NCBI GenBank assembly: GCA_964613055.1
Contig: CAZTGD010000004.1
Location: 1 to 64,000, forward strand
DNA: 64,000 bases
DNA from: JAXGMQ01 sp964613055
GTDB lineage: Bacteria; Caldisericota; Caldisericia; JAAYUI01
Direction: 5' to 3'
Shown here: positions 37,572-45,748 of the stretch, in pieces
Numbering within the stretch: position 1 is the first letter of the stretch
Layout: each line of letters starts with the position of its first letter
Program-made: the position numbers and the translations under genes
The notes under the pieces: generated by a model
What the model was told of the DNA's origin: nothing
Databases searched by the model: none
Seen by the model: the letters and a program-made list of their open reading frames with translations, nothing else

Positions 37572-37861
37572 GAATCATCTCCAATAATCCTTGGAACGAT
37601 AATAAATTCATACTTTACTCTAGGGGCTTGATCGAGTACCTGTTCCCTTGTTAAAACGTGACCGCATCTATCATGCCTTCTGACCAATGTACACTGTGGG
37701 GGGAGAACCATAGGACGTTCAATCTCCGATAAGTCAACATTCTGGATGTTGCTGAAGTGTTCAAGTAATCGGTTAATATCGACCATTATCTTTGAATCAT
37801 CAGTAACATCAATCATTGCAAGGGCAGACACTCTTTTTATATCATCCTCATTAATTCGCAT
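37568..37861 (-). CDS. gatC: Asp/Glu-tRNA amidotransferase subunit C
   Basis: The small stabilising subunit of GatCAB, 97 residues from ATG 37861. The family-like start MRINEDDIKRVSALAMIDV follows AGGAGG with tight spacing; the frame extends to 37891 without support. The conserved LLEHFSNIQNVDLS and the C-terminal (RVKYEFIIVPRII) match GatC. On the minus strand, TATAAT at 37888-37883 is a good -10 with a poor -35, giving a leader of about 15 bases. First gene of the run gatC-gatA-four ribbon paralogues-gatB-sigma-anti-sigma. Confidence 0.93.
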   Translation of the reverse strand: MRINEDDIKRVSALAMIDVTDDSKIMVDINRLLEHFSNIQNVDLSEIERPMVLPPQCTLVRRHDRCGHVLTREQVLDQAPRVKYEFIIVPRIIGDDS

Positions 37862-37917
37862 ACTCCTCCTATTGTGGCAGTTATTATACAAAGGATATCG
37901 GAAAACTCCAGGTGTCC

Positions 37918-37946
37918 TTGACAGAGTATGGTTTAACCTATACTTT
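37918..37946 (+). promoter_or_regulatory. Predicted promoter of der-gpsA-HU, nearly leaderless
   Basis: Consensus TTGACA (37918-37923), a 17-base spacer and TACTTT (37941-37946); an alternative -10 TATACT (37939-37944) has 15-base spacing. The start codon of der is 8-10 bases after the -10, leaving a leader of only a few bases and no Shine-Dalgarno. Confidence 0.5.
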
Positions 37947-37954
37947 CACCACAC

Positions 37955-39307
37955 ATGAAATCCAGCAATACTGGAATTGAAGTAGTAAATGCTGAAACCA
38001 CCAATGTGATGCCGGTTGTCGCTTTCATTGGACGACCATCCGTTGGTAAGTCCACCCTGTTCAACAGGATACTCGGTCATGGAGCTGTTATCACGGATGC
38101 CAGATTCGGTATTACAAGAGACCGCATTATGGAGGATTTCACATGGAACGGTGTGAAATTCACGCTTATGGACACTGGAGGCATCGCACCAAAAGAGGGA
38201 CCTATCCAGGAACAGGTATCAATACAATCTGAGCTGGCTCTTGGTATGGCAGACTTTATCCTCTTTGTCGTTGATTCAAGGATCGGTCCAACTCAAGAGG
38301 ACATCAATGTTGCCAGGATAATCAAGAAAGGCAAAGGCAATGTTATTCTGGTAGCTAACAAAGCTGACAACCTTGATTACTCAGAGTACAACCTCTATAG
38401 CTTGGGGTTTGGTGAACCATTCTATGTATCGGGAACAACAGGCAGGAACCTCGCTGAACTGCTTGATGATATAGCCAGCAGGATAAAGGAGAGGGTATCC
38501 GAAGCTAGCTTCGAGGATAGGCAGAAACACGTACCTAGGATCACAATAGCGGGAAGACCGAACGTCGGTAAATCTTCATTGCTCAACAAACTCACCGGAC
38601 AAAAGAGAGCAACCGTCAGTACAGTTGCAGGAACAACCAGAGATGCAGTTGATACTGACGTCATTTATAAAGACAAGCCCTATAAACTCGTTGATACAGC
38701 AGGCATTGTGCGCAAGTACAAGTTCAAAAGCCAACTCGATTATGTAACATTCAAACGATCACAACAGGCGATACATCGAAGTGATGTTGTTATCTTGGTT
38801 GTTGATGGCAATGAGGGTATTGTGTTTGCGGACAAACAACTAGCTAACTTTATCGCGGATGAAAAAAAAGCCTGTGTAGTGATGATAAACAAGATTGATC
38901 TGGTCAGTGATAAACTCGAGTTGTACAAGAAGATCGATTATGCATTCAGATTCATGTCATGGGCACCTAGACTATCGGTCTCTGCACTGACAGGCAAACG
39001 TGTTAACGATGTGTTTGATCAATTGGTCAAGGTGATTGACAGCTACAATCTTATGATTCCAACCAGCTCAATAAACAAGTGGATAAACGATGCCGTCAGT
39101 AGTACCAGCCCCACTCCCCATAGAGGCATTCTATTGAAGTTGTTCTATGCTGTGCAAACGGGTGTTCGACCACCTCGATTTGATTTCTTTGTAAACGAAC
39201 CAAAGGCTGTTAATCCAACATACGAACGCTACCTAATCAATTCCTTCAGAGACAAGTTTAGTTTTTTGGGTAGTCCTGTTATCTTTAACTGGAGGTCGAG
39301 AAGATGA
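37955..39307 (+). CDS. der: Ribosome-assembly GTPase Der (EngA)
   Basis: A double-GTPase needed for 50S subunit maturation. The first G domain has GRPSVGKST (P-loop), DTGG and NKAD; the second has GRPNVGKSS, DTAG and NKID. The C-terminal KH-like domain (about 355-450) ends with FNWRSRR. At 450 residues it is typical. ATG 37955 gives an N-terminal extension of about 18 residues compared with family starts at MPVVAFIG (38009). Neither has a Shine-Dalgarno, and the promoter position favours 37955. It overlaps gpsA by 4 bp. Confidence 0.96.
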   Translation: MKSSNTGIEVVNAETTNVMPVVAFIGRPSVGKSTLFNRILGHGAVITDARFGITRDRIMEDFTWNGVKFTLMDTGGIAPKEGPIQEQVSIQSELALGMADFILFVVDSRIGPTQEDINVARIIKKGKGNVILVANKADNLDYSEYNLYSLGFGEPFYVSGTTGRNLAELLDDIASRIKERVSEASFEDRQKHVPRITIAGRPNVGKSSLLNKLTGQKRATVSTVAGTTRDAVDTDVIYKDKPYKLVDTAGIVRKYKFKSQLDYVTFKRSQQAIHRSDVVILVVDGNEGIVFADKQLANFIADEKKACVVMINKIDLVSDKLELYKKIDYAFRFMSWAPRLSVSALTGKRVNDVFDQLVKVIDSYNLMIPTSSINKWINDAVSSTSPTPHRGILLKLFYAVQTGVRPPRFDFFVNEPKAVNPTYERYLINSFRDKFSFLGSPVIFNWRSRR

Positions 39308-40308
39308 GAATAATGGTTATGGGAGCGGGTGCCTGGGGTACCTCACTCGCCATTTTATTGTCATCAAAGCCTCATGAAATCACGCTTTGGGCAAACAATA
39401 GGCAGTTATATGACACAATACTATCAGACAGACAGAACACCACCTATTTTCCTGGATACCGTATACCGGACAACGTCAGTGTTGAACTTGACCCCTTGAC
39501 AGCTACAAAGGATGTAGATATACTCATATCCGCTGTACCTGGGAAGTATCTAAGGTCGGTTTCCAGGGAGTTTGTGACATACCTTGAAAATCAAACAGAG
39601 GTGCTGTCTGTTACTAAAGGGATAGACCACGAAACCTCGCAGACAATGTCCCAAGTGCTCAGAGAAGAATGGGGTTTGGCTGATGACAGAGTAGCGGTTC
39701 TTTCAGGACCAAACTTTGCGAGAGAGGTTGCAGAAGGAATGCCAACAGCGTCTGTGGTTGCTTCAAGCAATCGCAAACTGACTGAAAAACTTCAATCTCT
39801 CCTTTCAACGGATACATTCAGAGTTTATACCTCAGATGATATTGTCGGAGTCGAATTGGGCGGTGTTATTAAAAATATCGTAGCAATTGGCGCTGGCATA
39901 ATCGAAGGCGCGGGTTATGGTGCTAATACCAAATCTGCTCTCATCGTGCGTGGGTTAGAGGAAATAAGTCGACTCTTTAAAGCAGTCGGTGCAAAGGAAC
40001 CCACACTCAGAGGCCTTTCGTGCCTGGGGGACGTTGTTGCTACATGCACCTCTGACTTGTCTAGAAACAAGTCATTTGGTAAGTTGCTGGGTGAAGGTTT
40101 GACTATGCAACAAGCCAGAAGTAAGATTTCAGTTGCAGGAAAGGCGATTGAGGGTCTTGACTCGCTAGAAGGTTTGCTTAAACTAGCAGGTCGTTGCTTT
40201 GTGAGACTCCCAATTGCCGAGGAGATTATGTCAATTGTTAACTCGCAAACATCGGCTTCATCAGCCATCAGTAGGTTGATGGAGAGAGAATTAAAATCAG
40301 AGTCCTAG
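39304..40308 (+). CDS. gpsA: NAD(P)-dependent glycerol-3-phosphate dehydrogenase
   Basis: It makes sn-glycerol-3-phosphate from dihydroxyacetone phosphate for phospholipid synthesis. The 334-residue protein has the nucleotide-binding GAGAWGTSLA at the N-terminus, AVPGKYLRSV, SVTKGIDHET, LSGPNFAREVAEGMPTA, the catalytic-lysine region LGGVIKNIVAIGAGI, and GLSCLGDVVATCTSDLSRN. GGAGGT lies before the ATG, which overlaps the der stop (ATGA). The plsY gene that often separates der and gpsA is missing. Confidence 0.97.
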   Translation: MRIMVMGAGAWGTSLAILLSSKPHEITLWANNRQLYDTILSDRQNTTYFPGYRIPDNVSVELDPLTATKDVDILISAVPGKYLRSVSREFVTYLENQTEVLSVTKGIDHETSQTMSQVLREEWGLADDRVAVLSGPNFAREVAEGMPTASVVASSNRKLTEKLQSLLSTDTFRVYTSDDIVGVELGGVIKNIVAIGAGIIEGAGYGANTKSALIVRGLEEISRLFKAVGAKEPTLRGLSCLGDVVATCTSDLSRNKSFGKLLGEGLTMQQARSKISVAGKAIEGLDSLEGLLKLAGRCFVRLPIAEEIMSIVNSQTSASSAISRLMERELKSES

Positions 40309-40325
40309 AAGGAGGGCAGTTTAGA

Positions 40326-40598
40326 ATGACGAAACCAGAACTGATTGAGAAGATTGCACTTGCCACCAAGCACTCAAAGAAGGATTGCACGACCATGTTG
40401 GAAGCGACACTTGATTCCATCAAGGAAGCAATGTCCAGCGGTGAGAAGGTTTTACTGGTTGGTTTCGGTTCTTTCTACGTTCGTGAGAGAGCCGCAAGAA
40501 AGGGTGTAAACCCAAAGACCCGTAAACCACTGCAGATCCCAGCCAAGAAGGTGCCAGCGTTTAAGCCAGGCAAGGATCTCAAGGAATCAGTAGCCTAG
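40326..40598 (+). CDS. HU family DNA-binding protein
   Basis: A 90-residue histone-like protein that bends and compacts DNA as a dimer. Helical dimerisation part (MTKPELIEKIALATKHSKKD), then VLLVGFGSFYVRERAARKGVNPKTRKPLQIPAKKVPAFKPGK with the DNA-binding arms and the family GFGSF motif. AAGGAGG precedes the ATG, 17 bp after gpsA; a hairpin follows. Confidence 0.96.
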   Translation: MTKPELIEKIALATKHSKKDCTTMLEATLDSIKEAMSSGEKVLLVGFGSFYVRERAARKGVNPKTRKPLQIPAKKVPAFKPGKDLKESVA

Positions 40599-40625
40599 GT
40601 AGGTAACCTAGCGATTTCTGATTTT

Positions 40626-40659
40626 CAAGAGGTAGCTTATCTTTTTAAGTTACCTCTTG
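40626..40659 (+). terminator. Hairpin after the HU gene, probable terminator
   Basis: A 14-bp stem (40626-40639 with 40646-40659) around a six-base loop. One pair is G-U in plus-strand RNA but C-A on the other strand, supporting plus-strand use. The following bases (GCTTGTCT) are only moderately T-rich, so efficiency is uncertain. Confidence 0.55.
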
Positions 40660-40673
40660 GCTTGTCTAAGTGA

Positions 40674-40751
40674 CGGGGCGTGGCGCAGTTTGGTTAGCGC
40701 GTCAGTCTGGGGGACTGAAGGTCGGAAGTTCGAATCTTCTCGCCCCGACCA
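40674..40751 (+). tRNA. tRNA-Pro (anticodon GGG)
   Basis: A cloverleaf of 78 bases: acceptor CGGGGCG/CGCCCCG, D-arm GCGC...GCGC, anticodon stem TCAGT/ACTGA with loop CTGGGGG (anticodon GGG at 40709-40711), TTCGAAT T-loop, and encoded discriminator A and CCA. It reads CCC/CCU proline codons. Confidence 0.96.
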
Positions 40752-40802
40752 CTGACTGCACAGCTTTGAATTATTAATGTGTATTGCACGTTTTAGAAGG
40801 TG

Positions 40803-40879
40803 CGGGACGTGGCTCAGTTTGGTAGAGCGCTTGGTTCGGGACCAAGAGGTCAGCAGTTCGAATCTGCTCGTCCCGACCA
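40803..40879 (+). tRNA. tRNA-Pro (anticodon CGG)
   Basis: A cloverleaf of 77 bases: acceptor CGGGACG/CGTCCCG, anticodon stem CTTGG/CCAAG with loop TTCGGGA (anticodon CGG at 40837-40839), TTCGAAT T-loop, encoded CCA. It lies 51 bases after the other tRNA-Pro. Across 40599-40974 only the hairpin, the two tRNAs and the next promoter are seen. Confidence 0.96.
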
Positions 40880-40954
40880 CTGACCGGTACTTCGGTTTTG
40901 TGGTGAGGATCCCGGTTGAAAAAATGTGACAAGAATCCATAGGTTTTTTATGCG

Positions 40955-40983
40955 TTGTACATGTAATGTTTTGAATGTATCAT
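40955..40983 (+). promoter_or_regulatory. Predicted promoter giving a leaderless decarboxylase mRNA
   Basis: TTGTAC (40955-40960), a 17-base spacer and TATCAT (40978-40983). Six bases later an in-frame GTG (40990) would coincide with the transcription start. The -10 overlaps the upstream ATG at 40975, so that ATG is unlikely to be in the mRNA. Confidence 0.55.
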
Positions 40984-40989
40984 CGTATT

Positions 40990-42432
40990 GTGAGAAATGT
41001 GAGTCAAAACCAAAGTAGAGTACCTCTGATTTCAAAACTTAAAGCGCATGTTGATCTCAACTCAACCTCATTCCATGTGCCTGGTCATAGTTCAGGAAGA
41101 TTGGTACCAAAAGATATCCTAGATTTAATCGGTACAGGTGTTTTTAATTCAGATCTCACGGAGATAGCAGGATTGGATAACCTCCATCATCCAGTAGAAG
41201 CGATAAGACAAGCTCAACTTTTAGCGGCTGAAGCTTATGAAACTAAAGAAACCCATTTCCTTGTTGGAGGTTCAAGCGCTGGCATAAAAACTATGATGCT
41301 TGCAAGCTTGAACCCTGGTGAAAAACTCGTTATTTCAAGAGATTGCCACAAATCAGCAATTAACGCGTTGATTCTTGGTAGTATTGAACCTGTGTTTGTT
41401 TATCCAAGCAATGATGATTTTCATTATCCAGCATCTTCAACGGATTATGTTGATATACTGGAAAAAAAAACTTCCGTACAAACAGTATTGATAACAGCTC
41501 CTAATTACTATGGGATGCTGAATGATGTCAAAACCATATCAGATAAAGCAAAGAGAAATAAATCGATAGTGATAGTTGATGAAGCTCATGGTTCTCATCT
41601 ATGCTGGAGCAGTGAATTGCCTGAATCGTCATTATGCATGAATGTTGATATGGTAGTTCACAGCGCTCATAAAACGCTACCTGCCCTAACTCAGGGATCC
41701 TATCTGCATGTTGTTGGTCAGGGATCCAACTCTAACCGTCTAGGGAGTTTTTTGTCTATTATGCAAACCTCTTCGCCATCATATCCAATCATGGCATCAT
41801 TGGATGCATGTAGAAAATACATGTATTTCAATGGCGAGAAGTGTCTTAAACAGACGCTTGATATTTCGAGATGGTTGAGAGATGAGATCAACTCTATCGA
41901 TGGATTAAAATCCTGTTACAGAAAAGAAGCTATAGAGAACGGTGCTTTTGACAGTGATGAAACAAAACTCTTCATTGATCTATCAGAATCTGGATTAGAT
42001 GGGTATAAAGCTGATGAATTCCTGAGAACAAAAAATATATTTGTAGAGATGACAGAGTTTCGGGGTGTGTTGTGTATGATTACGGTTGCAACAAACTGGG
42101 ATGATGCACATCGATTGGTAGAGGCGTTAAAGGATATGATTCATGATGTAGAAAACAATCATAGTATGTGTCCAAGGGATTTAAACCCCCCTAGAACCAA
42201 ACTGGATGTACTCCCAAGGGATGCTTTCTTTTCTGAAACTGCCTTGATACCGATAACCGAAGCTATTGGAAGAGTGTCAGCATCTGTAGTAACATCTTGT
42301 CCTCCAGGAACCCCTGCTTTGATCCCTGGTGAAGTAATAACGGAAGCAATTGTGAGTTTTATGATAAATAAACTTGAAATGGATCAACCTATGGAAGGTG
42401 TTAGCGAATCTTGGATTAGTGTGGTTAAATAG
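40990..42432 (+). CDS. Orn/Lys/Arg decarboxylase family PLP enzyme
   Basis: A fold-type I PLP decarboxylase of the SpeA/YaaO type; likely products are polyamine precursors such as cadaverine, putrescine or agmatine. About 480 residues: STSFHVPGHSSG at the N-terminus, FLVGGSSAGI (phosphate-binding), VIVDEAHGSHLCW with the PLP aspartate and histidine, and the Schiff-base lysine in VVHSAHKTLPALTQGSYL. The C-terminal domain carries CPPGTPALIPGEVI. I prefer GTG 40990 because a promoter -10 ends six bases before it; the frame is open from ATG 40975, which has no ribosome site. The substrate cannot be decided from sequence. Confidence 0.88.
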   Translation: MRNVSQNQSRVPLISKLKAHVDLNSTSFHVPGHSSGRLVPKDILDLIGTGVFNSDLTEIAGLDNLHHPVEAIRQAQLLAAEAYETKETHFLVGGSSAGIKTMMLASLNPGEKLVISRDCHKSAINALILGSIEPVFVYPSNDDFHYPASSTDYVDILEKKTSVQTVLITAPNYYGMLNDVKTISDKAKRNKSIVIVDEAHGSHLCWSSELPESSLCMNVDMVVHSAHKTLPALTQGSYLHVVGQGSNSNRLGSFLSIMQTSSPSYPIMASLDACRKYMYFNGEKCLKQTLDISRWLRDEINSIDGLKSCYRKEAIENGAFDSDETKLFIDLSESGLDGYKADEFLRTKNIFVEMTEFRGVLCMITVATNWDDAHRLVEALKDMIHDVENNHSMCPRDLNPPRTKLDVLPRDAFFSETALIPITEAIGRVSASVVTSCPPGTPALIPGEVITEAIVSFMINKLEMDQPMEGVSESWISVVK

Positions 42433-42462
42433 AATTACTGCTTGTTTTGTTTCAAGATTGAT

Positions 42463-43086
42463 TTATCTCTTGTTGATTATGTTGACTTCAGTGATCTTGA
42501 CCGCGTTAATTGGTTTCTTTATCCCGAGATTCTCGTCAAATTTTGAGGGAACATTGCTGATTTTATAACAGATATCAAGACCATCTGTTACTTTTCCAAA
42601 AACGGTGAAGTTCTTACCAATATTAGGGTTATCCTCTAACAGAATTCCAAATATGGAGTTATTCAAGTTTGTTTTTGGATTCTTGACCATAAATACGGAA
42701 CCGGCTTCAGATAAGACGTATGTCCGTTCATACTCACGTTCAAAGGCTTCATGACCCCTGCCTTGGTTGAAGACGTCTCCGGTTTGGATAAACCTACCTG
42801 GTTCAACGTTGTAGAAATCGTTACCCAAGTAGAGTGATCCACTGTATCCTTTACCCGGGACCTCAATACCTTCACACCATTTTAAAAACTGCTCGCAGGT
42901 TGCTGGAGCATTCATGGGATAGAGTGAGACATCAAAGGAACCTTCAGTAGTTTTAAATGTAACTACGTGGTCGTCTGAAGGCTCTTCATTCTCTTTATCT
43001 ATTCGATTGGGAGCACACCCCGTGATCGTAACTGATACGATCACGAGGGTGCACAGAATTGTGTTTAGAAATAATCTATTTGACAT
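42463..43086 (-). CDS. Cyclophilin-like lipoprotein, catalytic motif altered
   Basis: A 207-residue protein with a lipoprotein signal (TLVIVSVTITGC, lipid-modified Cys about 24). The cyclophilin fold follows: VTFKTTEGSFDVSLYPMNAPATCEQFLKW, then FYNVEPGRFIQTGDV, SVFMVKNPKTNLNNSIFGILL and FTVFGKVTDGLDICYKI. The catalytic FHR of active cyclophilins reads FYN here, so isomerase activity is doubtful. It overlaps the end of the cyclophilin gene upstream by 11 bp; likely a duplicate of it that changed role outside the membrane. Confidence 0.78.
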   Translation of the reverse strand: MSNRLFLNTILCTLVIVSVTITGCAPNRIDKENEEPSDDHVVTFKTTEGSFDVSLYPMNAPATCEQFLKWCEGIEVPGKGYSGSLYLGNDFYNVEPGRFIQTGDVFNQGRGHEAFEREYERTYVLSEAGSVFMVKNPKTNLNNSIFGILLEDNPNIGKNFTVFGKVTDGLDICYKISNVPSKFDENLGIKKPINAVKITEVNIINKR

Positions 43087-43804
43087 ATGCCTTTTCGATT
43101 GTTACAGGGGAGGTGGGAGATGATTTTTCACCACTTGGTCCTGCTACAGTCTCAACATTCTCAATTTCTCTGACAATGTCCATTCCGCTGGTGACCTCAC
43201 CGAAAGCTATGAAACCCATATCATCGAGGAATGTGTTCTCAGCAAGGTTGATGAAGAACTGAGCGTCTGACTGATATGGCATTGGATTACCAGTTGTTGA
43301 AGACGCCATTGCCACTGTGCCAGTAACATTTGATGAACCACTGAACTTGGGATCAACATTCATGTTGTTTCCACCAGTTCCATTACCAAGCGGGTCTCCA
43401 CCCTGAATTACAAAGCCTTTTACAATTCGGTGAAAATCGAGTCCATTGTAGAAACCTGATTCGGCTTTATCTACCATGTTACCAGCGGCAATTGGCGCTT
43501 TACCGAGCCATAAAGTTATCTCGAATGTGCCATGGTTTGTTTCGAAAACAACAGTTTTCTTATCCACGGAGTGTGCCTCTTCCTTTTCTTCATTTGTTGT
43601 CGGATTTGTTTCCTCAATCAGCTCTACTTCACCGATTGATTCTGTTTTAGGGTCAGTAACAGATTCCGAAAAATCGTCATTTGTTTCAACAATCTCGGTG
43701 TTATCCCGTGTAATTGAAACCTCATCCTCGTTTGGTGTTGATCCACAAGAAACGACAAAAACGATCATCGCTAGTACAAGCATTATTGCTGTAAACTTCT
43801 TCAT
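43076..43804 (-). CDS. Cyclophilin-type peptidylprolyl isomerase lipoprotein
   Basis: A 242-residue lipoprotein (MKKFTAIMLVLAMIVFVVSC, lipobox Cys 20), an acidic linker of about 65 residues, then a complete cyclophilin domain at about 78-242: FHRIVKGFVIQGGDP with the catalytic arginine, GTVAMAS, AQFFINLAEN and GFIAFGEVTSGMDIV. It should isomerise proline bonds in exported proteins at the outer face of the membrane. AAAGGAG lies before the ATG. A possible promoter TTGAGT-N18-TAATAT lies just upstream, directly after the terminator of the S1 gene. Confidence 0.92.
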   Translation of the reverse strand: MKKFTAIMLVLAMIVFVVSCGSTPNEDEVSITRDNTEIVETNDDFSESVTDPKTESIGEVELIEETNPTTNEEKEEAHSVDKKTVVFETNHGTFEITLWLGKAPIAAGNMVDKAESGFYNGLDFHRIVKGFVIQGGDPLGNGTGGNNMNVDPKFSGSSNVTGTVAMASSTTGNPMPYQSDAQFFINLAENTFLDDMGFIAFGEVTSGMDIVREIENVETVAGPSGEKSSPTSPVTIEKAYVK

Positions 43805-43862
43805 ATCATTCTCCTTTCAGCACATCTAAGCAAGATATTATCTGGATTTTCTCTATAAACTC

Positions 43863-43896
43863 AACCAAGCCCGGAATAGTTATCCCGGGCTTGGTT
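43863..43896 (-). terminator. Strong hairpin terminator after the S1-domain gene
   Basis: A perfect 12-bp GC-rich stem (43863-43874 with 43885-43896) and a 10-base loop. On the minus strand the stem is followed by GAGTTTATAG, only moderately T-rich. It separates the S1 gene from the cyclophilin pair. Confidence 0.7.
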
Positions 43897-43937
43897 TGTA
43901 GTACTTATGTATGTGTGGTGTTTAGGTGTTCCTGTTT

Positions 43938-45581
43938 CTATTCTTCTTTACCCTCGGTATCTTCATCGTCAGCTGTATATTCTGTGTTTTCATCTTTACC
44001 ACTGTCAGGCTCGAACGTTGCTGTCACTGAACTATTATCTGAATCTGGTTTATCTTCTGTATGCACGTTCTCTAATGCGCTTTTGGCTTCAGACTCCTCT
44101 TTTTCCTTTTCCTCTTGCAGTTTGACAGCTTCGAGTACATCCCGGTTTTCTTTCTCAAGATCACTCTCTGACATGAATCTTACGGATGGGTCTCCACCTT
44201 CTCTGGCAAACTCCTGAAGATATTTTTCTTCTTCAGTCTGTTCTCTCCTAAAGCGCCTCTTTCTTTCAGTTCTGGCTGGTGGATCGATGAGAGCTTTCAT
44301 TGAAAGACGCATCTTTCGCTCCTCAGGATGGATATCTATAACCTTACACTTGACGGTCTGTCCTTCAGATATCTCACTGTCAACACGCTCAACACGATGA
44401 TGCGCTATCTGTGATATGTGAAGTAGTCCAGAAATACCTTCCTCAATCTCAACGATTGCACCGAACTTGAGGAGTTTTCTTACTGTACCCTCAACCACAT
44501 CATCAGCTTGATATTTGTATGGCACAAGCTCCCAAGGATGAGGGTTGGCTTGTCTTAGTGAAAGAGATATCCTCTCGCCACCCTGGGCTATTTTCAGCAG
44601 TTTGACAGTGACCTTGTCACCCTTGCTGAGAACATCCTTTGGTGCTTTCCTGGAACCCCAAGAGAGTTCTGAGAGATGAATCAATCCCTCAACCTTTTCT
44701 CCAAGGTCAACGAATGCACCAAACTCAACGATGCTGACAACCTTTCCTTCATAGAGTTCACCAACCTCAAGGTTTTCAATGAATGCATCCCTTCTGCTGG
44801 ATTTCTCTTGTTCAAGAACCACCCTTTGTGAGCAGACAACCCTTCGTGTCGAGCGGTCTACCTCGATAACTCGGACCCTCATCTCCTTGCCAATCCATTT
44901 CTTGGGGTCAGAGTTTCTCTTCATTTCAATAAGAGAGCGTGGTATGAAGGCTGTAACTCCAAGATCAACGAGGATACCACCCTTAACCGCTTTCTTGCCG
45001 GTTGTGGAGAGTATCTCTTTCCTATCCATTGCTTCACTGAGTCTATCCCAAATAAGCTCAAAATCAGCTCTCTTCTTGGACAGCAACAATGTGCCATCGC
45101 TGTCACCAGACTTCATAACCTTGCATCTTACCGTATCTCCAGGTGAGAACTCTTCTTCAAGTGGCAATTCTGGGTTTGTCCTTGAAATCTCTTTGACAGC
45201 AATAAAACCCTCTGATTTCTGACCAACGTCAACGAGAAGACCGTCAGGGCTGACCTTAACTATTGTGGCGTCCATAATATCACCACGTTTTATCGGTTTG
45301 CCCTCAACGTCTGATATAGCTTCGCTCATAACGGATTTTATGAATTCGTTACCCTCATCGTCTGCATCATCAGATTCTTTTAACTCTGCATACACAGCTT
45401 CAGAAGAAGGTTTATTTTCAACAGTTGAGTTGTCCGTACTCTCATACTCACCGGTTTGAGCTTCTGGCTTCTTCTCAGTTTCAACAGGAGTGCTTTCAAT
45501 CTTTTTTTCTTCTGATACTACTTCGATCGGTTTGTTTTCTTCTACAGCTTCGTCTTTTCTCTCAAGTTCTTCTTCAAACAT
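43938..45581 (-). CDS. rpsA: Ribosomal protein S1-like RNA-binding protein, four S1 domains
   Basis: About 547 residues from ATG 45581; the frame extends to 45629 without support and the ribosome site is weak. An acidic N-terminus is followed by four S1 domains, roughly at 97-165 (IVKVSPDGLLVDVGQKSEGFI), 185-262 (GGILVDLGVTAFIPRSLI), 272-345 (VVSIVEFGAFVDLGEKVEGLIHLSEL) and 357-430 (VRKLLKFGAIVEIEEGISGLLHISQI). A long acidic, glutamate-rich tail ends it. Four domains is the Gram-positive-like arrangement; proteobacterial S1 has six. It assists mRNA binding at the 30S subunit or acts as a general RNA chaperone. Confidence 0.88.
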   Translation of the reverse strand: MFEEELERKDEAVEENKPIEVVSEEKKIESTPVETEKKPEAQTGEYESTDNSTVENKPSSEAVYAELKESDDADDEGNEFIKSVMSEAISDVEGKPIKRGDIMDATIVKVSPDGLLVDVGQKSEGFIAVKEISRTNPELPLEEEFSPGDTVRCKVMKSGDSDGTLLLSKKRADFELIWDRLSEAMDRKEILSTTGKKAVKGGILVDLGVTAFIPRSLIEMKRNSDPKKWIGKEMRVRVIEVDRSTRRVVCSQRVVLEQEKSSRRDAFIENLEVGELYEGKVVSIVEFGAFVDLGEKVEGLIHLSELSWGSRKAPKDVLSKGDKVTVKLLKIAQGGERISLSLRQANPHPWELVPYKYQADDVVEGTVRKLLKFGAIVEIEEGISGLLHISQIAHHRVERVDSEISEGQTVKCKVIDIHPEERKMRLSMKALIDPPARTERKRRFRREQTEEEKYLQEFAREGGDPSVRFMSESDLEKENRDVLEAVKLQEEKEKEESEAKSALENVHTEDKPDSDNSSVTATFEPDSGKDENTEYTADDEDTEGKEE

Positions 45582-45633
45582 GTTCACCACTTCGAAACAC
45601 CTCGTCTTATTTAAGCATATCTCACGCAAGCCG

Positions 45634-45662
45634 ACATTACCTTCGGTCTGCGATTACACCAA
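45634..45662 (-). promoter_or_regulatory. Possible promoter of the S1-domain gene
   Basis: On the minus strand, TTGGTG (45662-45657), a 17-base spacer and TAATGT (45639-45634). It would give a leader of about 46 bases. Confidence 0.35.
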
Positions 45663-45713
45663 GTAAATTGTTATGGAAAGAAACGCTTTATAACAGGTTG
45701 TTTGTGTTAAACG

Positions 45714-45742
45714 TTGACTGTTTCCAGGGTGAACTGTAGATT
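45714..45742 (+). promoter_or_regulatory. Predicted promoter giving a leaderless mrfA-like mRNA
   Basis: TTGACT (45714-45719), a 17-base spacer and TAGATT (45737-45742). The -10 directly abuts ATG 45743; six bases further is a second in-frame ATG (45749), the expected transcription start. Confidence 0.55.
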
Positions 45743-45748
45743 ATGGGT

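Noticed and set aside
40650..40940. Minus-strand frame of 96 codons across the tRNA genes
   Set aside because: It reads through both tRNA-Pro cloverleafs; the well-known spurious 'GREDSNFRP / RADSNC' peptide produced by antisense tRNA.
40880..40954. Possible terminator after the second tRNA-Pro (ACCG...CGGTTTT)
   Set aside because: Only a four- to five-base stem; not distinguishable from chance.
43891..44217. Ser-rich open frame on the plus strand
   Set aside because: Antisense shadow of the glutamate-rich tail of the S1-domain gene; composition explained by complementing Glu/Lys codons.
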